Assembly: GCA_023053685.1 (NCBI GenBank)
Contig: JALIGW010000001.1
Coordinates: forward strand, 159,750,547-159,814,546
DNA: 64,000 nucleotides
Direction: 5' to 3'
From: Diadophis punctatus similis
Lineage: Eukaryota; Chordata; Lepidosauria; Squamata; Dipsadidae
The notes under the pieces were generated by a model. That model did not search any database and was not told the DNA's origin. It was given only the letters and a program-made list of their open reading frames with translations. Positions 45,790 to 57,500 of the stretch are shown here, one piece after another (positions within the stretch are counted from its first letter, which is position 1; each line of letters starts with the position of its first letter). Position numbers and translations under genes: made by a program.

Positions 45790-47334
45790 TAGCAGGTTAT
45801 TTCTCAAATAGATTTCTTGTCACACATTTTTAAATTTCAGGTTATATAGATCAGCAGTCTTATTCTGCAAGGCCCTTGCCTATAAAAAGAATTTGCCATA
45901 TTCACTCCAAATCTGTCTTTCCTTTGCTCTGCCTGATGCTTAGAGATGTCAGCTCACAGTCTGTCCGTTTACAGGAACCATATCTATCCAACTGAGGCCT
46001 AGTTTAATTCCTCTGCAACTGTAAAAGATTCACAGCATTCAGACAAGGCTTGAGGTAAATGCTATGGTCCCTGGTACTCTGACCTTTTCCACAGCTGTTA
46101 AAATCTATGATAGACTGTTCTGTTGAGGGAGATTTATTTTCTGCCCTGGAGTTAACCTGTACTCATTTTAATCCATGATACTTTTTTAAAAAAAGTTCTG
46201 CCCCTTTGATCTGAAAGGGGCATCTAGTTTAGAAGCGAATAGGAGAAAATGAGGTGTATCTTTTCCTGAGTCTGGGGAGAGTTTGATAGGTTGTTTTAGT
46301 ATATTTCAAGTGCAGCAGTTCCTTGATGGAAAAGCTTGTGCTCAACAGCTCTTTGCAGGGAAGCCAACCAAAGTAGCTTCTGCAAATGTGCAATGCACAT
46401 CCTTTAAGATGTGATTATGGATTGAGGAAGATTAGCAGCTGCTCAGCCCTCCATGAGGTGAGGAGCATCTTATTTCCTTCAGAGGAAGCTTTGCTATATA
46501 AACCTACGATCTTCTTTCAGAGCTGTAAGTTGAATTAACTAGTTTTCTTTCCAGTTCAAATTCCTTTTTAAAAAAATGACAAAAGGACTTTTCAGAAAGC
46601 TGTTTACAACAGACCTTTAATGGCTAATGGTTTTCCTCTTGCATTGTGTCTGATCTCCAATATGTACCAGCTGTAGGAGGAATACAAGATCTAGTAGCAA
46701 GACATCAATTCCGCCCTTTTCATTCATGTCATGTTCTGTATTGAAAATGATTCTGTGAAAGAATACCAGACCTACCATACATAGAACTGACACAAGAGAA
46801 TTGAATCAGTCCTGTACATATGTGCAGATAGATTCAGACATCTTTGCACATCTGTTGTGCAAAATAGGCATGCTTCAGAGGGGAGAAAGAATATAGTAGA
46901 AGTAGTGTGTTGGTGCAAGGGTGAGTGGACTGAAAGTCGACCATATGGGTAAAGCATAGCTGCTTCACTTCCTAATGAAGAAGAGAGTTTAGTGATCTTT
47001 GTTGGTTGCAATCTATTAGGCCATAAAGGACAACCTGGAAGCCAAACTACCTAGCTTCTGGATGTAGTGTATCAGTTGGCCAAAGGCATGCCTGCCTGCC
47101 TCTGTCGCTCTGTCTCTCTCTAGTCAGGCACAAGAAATCAGGAAACAAGGTGGTTCAAATCACTACAGGATTATTTCATGTTAACACACTACAAGAATCT
47201 AAACTACTGACAGTCAAAGCAAAGTGGTGGTAGATAAGAGTAAATGGAATTCAAGGTGTGCTGGATTAGATCTCTTGTGGACATGTAGGGACTCAAGACT
47301 GTTATCATGCTTGACCTCTCCCTGCCTTGTCATC
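45790..47334. other. Intergenic, nothing recognised
   Basis: No supported gene or repeat. Confidence 0.4.
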
Positions 47335-47342
47335 TCCTACAC

Positions 47343-47477
47343 CAGGGGTAGGCAAAGCTGACTCTTCTATGACTCATGGACTTCAACTCCCAAAATTCCT
47401 GAGCCAATCATGCTAGCTCAGGAATTCTGGGAGTTGAAGTCCATGAGTCATAGAAGAGCCAACTTTGCCTACCCCTG
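47343..47477. mobile_element. Palindromic hAT-like MITE
   Basis: CAGGGGTAGGCAAAGCTGAC to its near-complement ending CCTACCCCTG, with 8-bp duplication TCCTACAC (47335-47342, 47478-47485). Nearly the whole element is one hairpin. Confidence 0.92.
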
Positions 47478-48399
47478 TCCTACACTATCCTCCCCTATCT
47501 TACGTAAAACTGCCTATGAAACTGGTACATCCAGACCTGAATACATCCATATTATTTCCATAATGGATATTGAACTGAGAAGAACATGGCTGCTACCTAG
47601 TCTAGCCAGTTAAGGAAAGCCCACTTGCTATGCTAAGAGAAGTATAGATGGAACAGTTTTCCCACTTTTCTCCGGCCCCAAAGTGATCATAATTAATTTA
47701 TGTTTCTCACTGGAGCCCACATGAATGAGACACTGCTAATGCAATCTATTTTAAGTAGCAAGAACGCCTTAGTATTCGAAGGGGAATCTTTTTTTTTGTC
47801 AATGCTGTACGAGCAACCCAAGATAATAAGTAAATAGGTAAACTGGTAGCCTGCTGTATGTCAAATATGTGCTACTCTGGGGCATCTGTAAGGGGGTGGT
47901 AGTATTTTTTTAAAAAAAACCCTTAAAAAGTGTGTGTGGAGGCCATCTTGATTTTTGATCCATATTCTTCTAGGCCTAAATACATTTATTGCAACAGGAT
48001 CAGGTTGCAAGCGATATAATACAGTATCTATGAAGATTTCAATTACTGACAAGAATTCATATATTAGATTTATCTCTTTCATTCAGGAACTCAAATCAAT
48101 ATACATAGTTCAGAACAACCAAGCTCAGAAAGCACCGGGGACTGTTCATTTCAACCTTGAGCTACAAATATTCTCCTTTATTGAAACAGATAATTCTGGG
48201 TGGCTAACCAACCAATTTATAAGAAAACAAAGCAACACAAGCCCTAACCCCCAAAACAATACAAAAAGAACTCTATAATCAAAGTTAAAATAATCCACCC
48301 ATGAAGAAAAACTAAGGCATGTATAATAACCTCTATTTTTCTACCTGGTTGGATTCATTTGGATCAATTATTTTCTTTCCAAATTTATTACGGTAATGG

Positions 48400-48895
48400 C
48401 TAATCACCAAGAATTAAAGTCCAATCAAATTGCTCTCCTTTTGAAAGGTCTTAATGACTTGGCCTCTGAGTGTTTATGGGACTACGTCCTTCAAGTTGAC
48501 TTGACCCATCCAGTGGATTCATCAGAAACTGTAGTTTGAAAGTCCTTGTCATCAAGTGATGATGAAGGCACCATGTTTTTTTGTATAAATTCCATCCCTG
48601 TGGAGAGATGCCGTACATCTCCACAAAGATATAGGTTGTACCAACTCCCTCTGGTATTTAGAAAGGTGACCAAAACAGACTGGGAAAGTTTTACTGAATA
48701 CTTTTTATGTTGTTATTATGTAATTGTTGAAATGGGTTTTTAAGTGTGAGATCATTGCTGTTGAGATATTTCTAGTTACTGATGTTGTGGCTATGTGCTT
48801 TTAAAATGTTTTATGTTTATGTGTATTTTAACTGCTGTGTGTCCTATGTGGAGTAAGCAGTGTACAAAGACCGCAATAAATAAATTCCCAAAGAT
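48400..48895 (+). mobile_element. Decayed LINE 3' end (L2/CR1 group)
   Basis: GGTCTTAATGACTTGGCCTC and a 3' UTR ending CGCAATAAATAAATTCCC look like a LINE 3' end. The coding part is too decayed to place. Confidence 0.5.
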
Positions 48896-48955
48896 GGATT
48901 TGAACGTTCCCCACTTTTTAAAGTTATGAGGTAGCCAAGGGTTGTTGGTCTGTGT

Positions 48956-49145
48956 CAGCAGTGAAATCTACTTACCTTCCATACCGGTTCGGAAGTGCGT
49001 GCTTTTTCACCCTCTGCGCATGCGCAGAAGGCCTTGCGCATGCGCAGAGGGTTAAAAAAGGAAATGGCGACATCTGGGTGAGTGGGCCTAGAGCTGCTGC
49101 TACCGGTTCTCCGAACCGGGCCGAACCGGTAGCATTTCACCCCTG
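48956..49145. mobile_element. Short hAT-type element, family 2
   Basis: CAGCAGTGAAATCTACTT to AGCATTTCACCCCTG with 8-bp duplication GTCTGTGT (48948-48955, 49146-49153). The inner palindrome CTCTGCGCATGCGCAGAA is shared with family 4. Confidence 0.9.
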
Positions 49146-49153
49146 GTCTGTGT

Positions 49154-49992
49154 GATCTTTTACTGCATGATGAATATTTAGAAGACAAGGAAAGGAATGC
49201 TAGTCTTGAGCTTTCTCCAAACCAGGAAGACAGAAGTTTCAGAATGATACAAAGTATATAACAGAAAGCATGAACTTTCTTATTACCACCTCCAGTATTA
49301 CAATAAGCTCACGAATGACTCAGAGAAATTTGAAATAAATTCTCAAGCACCCAGAGAATAAGTCAGAAAAACAGAAGCTTCTTTCACAGGGTAGGAAAAC
49401 TTTTGAAAAATTGCCAGGCACAGTTCAGCACACACCCTTTCTTCTTTGCTTTACTGAACACATTTCTGACGCACAAGTACATACAACAGACTCACGTACC
49501 ATAGTTTGCTAAGAGATTGCTCTTCTGACAAGGTTCCTTGCGTCATTACTAAATAACAGTTGCAGTGCCTGCATACAGAACAGCAGCTGCTATTAGCAGG
49601 AGAGTGAAAGGGAGCCAGGCCCACCTCTCCTCAAGATACATTTGCCCCATGTACTCTTAACTCTGAAAAACCCAAATTGTGGGATCTAACACGCACCCAA
49701 GGACACTAACAAAATTGAAGCAACCTATTTCTTGAGGTAAAAAAACGCAGTGATTTATCAGGGAAAGATACAAAAAACCAAGAAGTTAAGATGATGCGAT
49801 GATGTCTTTTATTTCCACAATGTTCCACCTTGTGGAAGACAATCCTTCAGTTCTGCAGAGGCCATTAATACAACAAGCCATTTTTCCAGTGTGGAGCTCA
49901 CTACCAAAAGTGCTCAATTGAAAGTTACCTCCCAAATTCATGGAGTGATACATTTGACAACTTTGGTGGGAACCCTAGCTTTGGCTTCAAAG
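49154..49992. other. Intergenic, nothing recognised
   Basis: No supported feature. Confidence 0.4.
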
Positions 49993-50000
49993 CTCTAATC

Positions 50001-50146
50001 CAGGGGTGGGCAAACTATGGTTCTTTGAGGACCTGTGGACTTCAACTCCCAGAATTCCTGAGCCAGTCATGCATGCATGGCTGACTCAGGAATTCTGGGA
50101 GTTGAAGTCCACAGGTCCTCAAAGAACCATAGTTTGCCCACTCCTG
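50001..50146. mobile_element. Palindromic hAT-like MITE
   Basis: CAGGGGTGGGCAAACTATGG to CCATAGTTTGCCCACTCCTG with 8-bp duplication CTCTAATC (49993-50000, 50147-50154). Close relative of the copy at 9360. Confidence 0.93.
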
Positions 50147-50867
50147 CTCTAATCCATTTCCCTCTTTTTTCTGCAAGCATAATAATTGTAATAAGGTAGA
50201 ACTAAAGTACCACCAGAGTAAATATCTCAATAAATGAAGGAAGAATAAATAATCCCTCCCCTCACCATAGATTTCTATAACAGCAATTTTATATTGGCAG
50301 TTCTGTTTTCAGTGAAGAAAGAGTTCAGTCATAAATGGGGTCATTCCTGTGCTGGCTAACATTACCAGAAGGATGGGAAACCATCAACACTGCTAGGGCT
50401 AAGCTGGACATGACTGGGAAGTTAAAAATATATAGAAGAGGGCAATATAAGGCTATTTCCATTTGCTTAATTTGCTAAGCAAATAATACAGATGTACCTC
50501 CACTGTCACTAGGTGCTGAGTCTGACAACAGGGTGATTTTACCTTTTATGTTTGTTTCCAAATTATATTGAATTTGTGATGTTTAAGCTCTCCATTACAA
50601 GGTGGTTTTTTAATGTAAAAATTCTTGTTTTAAGTAGGAAAACACTAAAAAAAAAACTTATGCAGAAGAAAACATTTACTGAACTAAGGTAGGCCTTTGG
50701 TTGAATGTCTTTAAGAGTCTTACCAGGGATATTAGACCGCTTCTTGAAGGTTACGCTTTTCATAATATTTTGGTAGATTGTTACACCAAATTACATACAC
50801 ACACAAACACACATATAGATACATATACACACTACATTGACCAGTCAATTGGGCATTTTGCTTTTAC

Positions 50868-51010
50868 ACAGAATTTATTTATTTATTTAAAACATTTATA
50901 AAGCTGCCCATCTTTCAATCAACTCTGGGTGGCTCCCAATCAAAAATTAAAAATCATAAAATCATATTAAACTATAAACCACAACCGATTAAAACATTAA
51001 AACCCCCAAA
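50868..51010 (-). mobile_element. CR1-type LINE 3' end
   Basis: A (TTTA)n tail followed by AAAGCTGCCCATCTTTCAAT and CTCTGGGTGGCTCCCAA. It lies ~400 bases downstream of the CRISP gene 2 stop. Confidence 0.65.
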
Positions 51011-51407
51011 ACCTGGCATATACTTTGCATGTGTGACATCAAATCAGTTCTAAGTTAGATTTAATATAAGCATTTAAGAAATCCTTGTGGTATAGTTGGA
51101 GTACAAAGAATTTTGGTGATCTTATTTTCAGGCCTTCAGTATTTTCTTTTAATGAAGCTTACAGTGTGGCCCTTTTTTCGATGTTACCCAGGCCTGTGAT
51201 TTTTCCTATGACCCTTTGAACTTACAGTTTTCATCCCTAGCCTCTACTCCTGCTTACGTTTCCCTTAGGCATTCATAGGACACTCATGCAAAGTATATGA
51301 AATCAAAAGTCACGTAAGAATTTGCTGATACCAAAAAAAGATGCCATGATTTTAATAGGAATTTAGATTTTTCTGGCAGAGATAACAAATATTGAATGGG
51401 AGATCCG

Positions 51408-51535
51408 CTATATTATTTCGGTGCGGCAGAAGCAAGAAGCAGGGCAGTTTGACTTGATCCAATCACCTTGGCATACCATTTGTTTTGCTAAAGATTTGCA
51501 GTTCGAGAACTTGTCTTCATGTTTGCAAGGATTTG
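51408..51535 (-). CDS. CRISP: CRISP gene 2, coding exon 7 (cysteine-rich domain, stop)
   Basis: 128 bases including the TAG stop at 51408-51410, with acceptor AATTTTCAG. It encodes [15 protein letters not shown], a [12 protein letters not shown] block and a short tail ending EII, the usual length and ending of snake CRISPs. It contributes six cysteines. No AATAAA lies close downstream; AATAAATAAAT on the minus strand near 50875-50885 belongs to a LINE tail. Confidence 0.93.
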
Positions 51536-54500
51536 CTGAAAATTTTAAAAAGAGAAGAAATGTAAATAAAAGTGAGACATTACCAAAAATAAAACTGCTA
51601 GGAACTCTTTTACATGCAATGTTTTAGAGCTCAAAATCAAACCTATTTATTTTTTTAAAGGGGTGGATTCAAAGCTGAAGATTTTTAAAAATGGAAATAG
51701 TACTTAGAGCAATTATTTTAGAGTATATATTAAATGTATGCAGCTGCTGAATTATTACTTTCCACAATAGTCCTGAACAAAATCAAACAAAAAGCTGGTA
51801 TGGATTTTAAGTTCTTAATAAGCTAAAATGGATTGATATCATCCTCGTCTTTTCTGATTCAATTGCCTGGGCTCATCAACCACTAGTGTGGGAGCATATA
51901 GAAGCACCATCAAGGCAACTCTAGATGTCTGGTTATCCCACAATAGCATGCTTCGTGTATGTGGTGATCCAGTTGTCTTGGCCTAGGCCTGTCTTGCTGG
52001 ATAGCTGGCCATCTTCCATTATGTCTACCTAGACTGAGACGGTTACCTGTTCAAATGAAATCTGTTCTTTTGTGACATGACCTTTACAAATGTTAGTTTA
52101 ATAATTGACCTTTTAAAAAAAAGAAACTTACTGCATAGTCCATTGACACAAGCTGAAGGACAGTCCCCACAACGTGGCCCTGATTTATATGGCGTAGCAA
52201 TTGAACCTATGAAGTTCCCTCTGGAATGAAAAAGATGAATAGAAAGGTGCTATATATTATTATAGTTACATTTGTGATTGCTGAACACCCCCCCCCCCCA
52301 AATGCCGTATCAATAGATAATTGACTTTGGTTGCATTGTCTTGGACTCTCTGGTTTGGGTTTCCAGTCTTGAGAGAGCAGAAAGCACCACCATCGGAGGG
52401 GAAGATCTGACTTCTGAAGTCTTCTCCAAAAGGCAGTAAAGCCTGTCAAGTTTTGTGAGAAAGCAAAAAAGGATTTTCCTGGCTTATTAGAGAGAGAAAG
52501 AATTGGGGGAAACTTTGACTTCTTCCTCATGTCTGTTTTCTTCCCCTCTTTCATTTCCCCTCTTTCATTTCCCCTCTTTCTTTGTAACATTCTCCTTCTG
52601 CTATCTCTCTGTCTTGATGAGACAAATCATAGTTGATACATACGCTGGGCAGTATTGACAAACATAGAAGTGGTTGAATGAGGATGAAGAACATCTGGCA
52701 GCAGCACAACCAACAAGGTAACTTTTGTACCAAACTATCTGTAGATACAAAAAATATGCGCACAGGTTGACATGCTAGAAGTTTAATATTGATAATAAGC
52801 ATATGGACTTCAGAGGAGCATGTAAGAAAATAAATCCAGATGCGGGCATGTTGCAGTATATATAGTTATCTGATCTTAGCCGTGAAGTGGGATACCACAA
52901 TGACAATGAATATACAAAGATCTTTTCCAATCATTTCATGTAAATGGTTGCCAAAGCAAAGAAATATTAGAACAAATAAGGTTTCATCCCCTGTGCTTTA
53001 AATGTATATACGGTATTTAAAATGTAAAATACAAAACGGTTCCATACTTATAGACCATCTCTTTCTAAAGTGCCCCACCACATCCAAAGCAGTCTACATG
53101 TCAAGTGCTATGACCAGCAAGCTAGTTCCTCCTTCCCAGCGGCATGAAAGCCAAGATCTGAATGGGCAGCTAATTGTGACTAACAAATAACATGTTTAGT
53201 ATGTTTGCCATCCTTCATTTGCAACATATCAGAACTTCAACAACAACAAAAACATGGCAACACTTTAACCTAGTCTAGTTTTCTCTTTCCTTAACATAGA
53301 CTGGGACTACAACTCTTAACCAGGATGCTCTTCTGCTCATGTTTTGTTCTTTGCAAGCAATGAGAAACCACTTACTCACAAGTAAAACACCCCCCCTTTT
53401 AAAAACAGGACAGGAACAGTCTTTATTCACATTGGATAGACAAAACCAAAAATAATTAGTCACAAATGGAAGTCTTTTCCCCCTTCTGGGAAGCCGAGGT
53501 GGCGCAGTGGTTAAATGCAGCTACAGCTACTGCAGGCTACTCCAGCTGACTGCTAGTTCAGCAGTTCAGCTGTTCAAATCTCACCAGGCTCAAGGTTGAC
53601 TCAGCCTTCCATCCTTCTGAGGTCGGTAAAATGAGGACCCAGATTGTTGGGGGCAATATGCTGAACTCTATAAACCGCTTAGAGAGGGCTGTAAAGCACT
53701 ATGAAGCGGTATATAAGTCTAAGTGCTATTGCTATTGCTATTCTGAAACAGGGCATGAATAGTGTCTGTTCATATGAGAACTCGAGATAAAAAGTTCATT
53801 GATTAAGCCAAGCAGGAATAATCCCTGTTCACATTGGCTGAGGTAAATGCACTATCAGAGATGGGTCCCTCCCGGTTCGGACCGGTTCGCCCAAACCAGT
53901 AGCGACCCGCTGGTGATGTCACGATGACATCACTGAACCGGATCAGTCGGTGCCGGTCTGTGGGCGCCGTCATCTTTTTTTTGAATTTTTTGAATTTTTT
54001 GAATTTATTCATTTTTTCTTCTGCGCATGCGCAGAAGCCGAGTTTCCGGCACTGCACATGCATCACCATTTTGTTTTTGGCGTTGTTGTTTTTTTTAAAA
54101 AATTTGGGCTTTTTTGCACTGCGCATGCGCATGCGCACAAAGCGTGCGCAGCCACGTGGTGCAGCCACACGGCGCGGGAGGAAGCGAACCGGCAGCAAGG
54201 TAAGTTGGAACCCACCCCTGTGCATTACCTATTGTTTCCCAGCAGGGAGACTCAGTTGGCACCTCAAATACAGAGCAATTAGTCCTGACAAACCTGGTTC
54301 TGGCAAAGGAATCTGACTTGATTGATGTACACTGGAAAACGAATGGTTGTCTGCAACAACAGGCTACTCCCAAACCCCTACCATTTATTTCCCAGCCAGG
54401 GAGGAGCTGGCTAGCGTCTGCAACTTCTTTCCCTGAGAGCCAGCTTATTGCCTTCCATTGCTCTCCTCTCCTCTCCTCTCTCCTCTCCTCTCCTCTCCTC

Positions 54501-57500
54501 TCTACGCATATGTGCATCTGGGATGGACCCCACCTGTTCCTTCCCCTCACTCAGCTCAGGCCCCAAAGGCAGCTGCCTCTCTACTCGGGGCGGACAGAAG
54601 GCTCTGCCTCTGCCTCTGCTTCTGCTTCCTCATCAGAGCCTTCTAAAGGCTCCGAAGCTGGCTCAGTCTCCCCCTCCCCCTCGTCTGATTCTGCTGCTAG
54701 CTCTTCTGGCCTGGCCTATTTTAGTAATTCAGGATCAGCCAAGGACTTGAGCTTAATTCAAGATAAATAAGCTTTATCTTATTCATTTTTGTGGATTTAT
54801 ACTTGGTGAACACAGAAATGGCAAAGATACGAAAAAGTCCTACCTGAGTAAAATGGCCAATAACAGAACCTGGTGGGTTTGCTCCAACGCCATATTTGAA
54901 ATTTTTGTATTCATCATACCAAGACTGAATTACTCTTGTCCATGTATAAGGATGACTTGACATGAATAGATTTTCACCACATTTTAATTTTCCTAAAAGT
55001 GAGGAAGGTTAAAAAAAAAGCAAAAGCAAGAAAACAGAGGTGAATACATTTTTTGAAAGAAGCAAAAGGACAGCAGAAAGGAGATAGCTGAGCATTTCCT
55101 ATCTCTCCAGAAATATTAATGCAACCATCTTGCTAAAACATTGGAAAGAAAATGAACATTTTGCACCCAGATTACTGTGGTGCTTTTCTAGAATCTTTGA
55201 TTGTGCAAACTGACAATCCTTGTTTTCTGATGAGCATATGAAAACATTAATATACTTTATTTGGAAGTAAATTATTGCCCAGTTGCTCTAATTTGTGTGG
55301 ACATCTATGTTAATACATAGTGAGATTAGAAAGATTTAGGTTTAATTCTCCAACTGACCATAGAAATATCTGAACATAGAGTGCAGCACTGCAGGCTACT
55401 TCAGCTGACTGCTAGCTGCAGTTCAGCTGTTCAAATCTCACCAGGCTCAAGGTTGACTCAGCCTTCCATCCTTCCAAGGTTGGTAAAATGAGGACCCCGA
55501 TTGTTGGGGGCAATATGCTGACTCTGTAAACAGCTTAGAGAGGGCTGTAAAGCACTATGAAGTGGTATATAAGTCTAAGTGTTATTGCTAATGCTATCTA
55601 CCATCAAAAACAACTGTGGTGAGGACATTATCTTTAGCATCTTTGGGGAATGGTGGGCTATAAATGTAGTAATATATAATATATATAAAAAATCATTGTT
55701 CAAATACCATTTCTCTTGCAAACCCATGGGGGGTGGGGTTTAAGAAAATTATTAACATCTCGATCGAACCAAATCATCTACATGGGAGTGGTTGTAACTA
55801 TAGAATAATTCATAGGTATTACTTTTGCTGCTAATATTGAGGAGCAAGATTGATTGTAAGTGCTATTTGATGTGAAATATACTATTAATCCACTAAGCAG
55901 TTAAAACCATACTATCGTTTTGGACTGACTTACCCACAGTTCTTAAGTGTGGTGGACTGTGAGCAAAAGAACATCTATCTGCCCAACGTTTTGCATTTTG
56001 AGCAGCATTAGAATTCCATTCCTGAATAGAAGTTGACAGCAACAATCAGTTATTGAAAAAAGCATACTTTAAATTTGCAGAAAATATGTCTGGTACTGTT
56101 TTACTACCTTTTGGATTCCATCAAATCTTGTAATTAAGAATTCAGAAGTTACACCAATATTGTCTTAAAAATGCTTTGAATAGTTGGAGCTCCCTCCCAA
56201 TCCCTTATATATAGCTACCCTTCTCATAAAACACAAAATTCTGGGTGGCACACAACAAAGTTAAAAAACAATAATTCACAATAACAGCAACAATTATTAC
56301 AAAAAACATCAAAAACTGTAAAATATAACTAAAATGAAATGGGACCAGAACTGGGACAGGATGATGTAATTGGGGAGAGGTAGTTTCTCCAATAACCTGG
56401 CCTCATGCTATGTAGGACAAGGGTCCCCAACACCTGGGTCGTGGCCCATTCGGGAACCCGACCATGCAAGTGATCTCCACTCAAGCAAGAGGTGAGTGAG
56501 CGTGCACACAATTCTACTTATGCTAGTGGTGGGCACTTGCGCACGCAACTCCACTCACACGAGCGGTGGGTGTTTGTGTTCGCGTGCAAAGCTCCATTCT
56601 GCCCATGGGTGGGTTCCTCCCGGTTCGGATCGGTTTGCCCGAACCAGTAGAGACCCGCTGGTGACATCACGATGATGTCACCGAACCGGATCGGTTGGTG
56701 CCAGTCTGTGGGCGCTGCCATCTTTTTTAAAAATTATTTTTGAATATTTTTTCTGTTTTTTTAAAAAAAATTCTGCGCATGCGCAGAAGCCAAGTTTCCA
56801 GCACTGTGCATGCATCGCCATTTTGTTTTCGGTGTTGTTGGGGTTTTTTGGGAATTTTTTTTGGGGGGGGTTTGCACTGCGCAAAAGGAAGCAAACCGGC
56901 AGCGAGGTAAGTTGGAACCCAACCCTGATTCTGCCCCTCACAGACAACCATCCCCTCTACCCTCCCCTGCGCTAGGAAAGATTGGGGACTGCTGATGTAG
57001 GGCTTTAAAGATCAAAATAAGCACTTTGATTTGGGCCTGGAGACAAACTGGTAGCCAAGGCAACTTACTGAGCAGAAGTATATTATTTGTTCTACAAGGA
57101 ACAGACATAATTACCCATTCTGCTGCATTTTGCACCAGTTGAAGTTTCTGGGTATTCTTCAAAGGCAGCCCCATGTAAAGCACATTAAAAATGTCCAACC
57201 AGGAGGTGACTGGGATGGGGCATGAGAGACTTTCAGCAGGGCCCCTCAGGAATGGGCACAACTGGTATACAATATGAAGTTTACGAAGTCCCTCTTAGGC
57301 ACAACTGCCACCTGCTTCTCAAACAGGAGCTGTGAATCCAGGAGAACCCCCAGATTGGGCACAGAGTCTGTTTAGGGCAATATAACACCATCTAGCAGCA
57401 AAGATGTCATAGTCCCAGAACTGGAGCCTCCCAAAACCCAAAGCTTGTTGTTCTTCATCCAAACCTTCACAGTTTCCAGACACCACAAGAAAACATCTAC

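Noticed and set aside
52551..52802. 83-codon hydrophobic frame as a separate gene
   Set aside because: It is a shadow of CRISP gene 2 exon 5 read in another frame.
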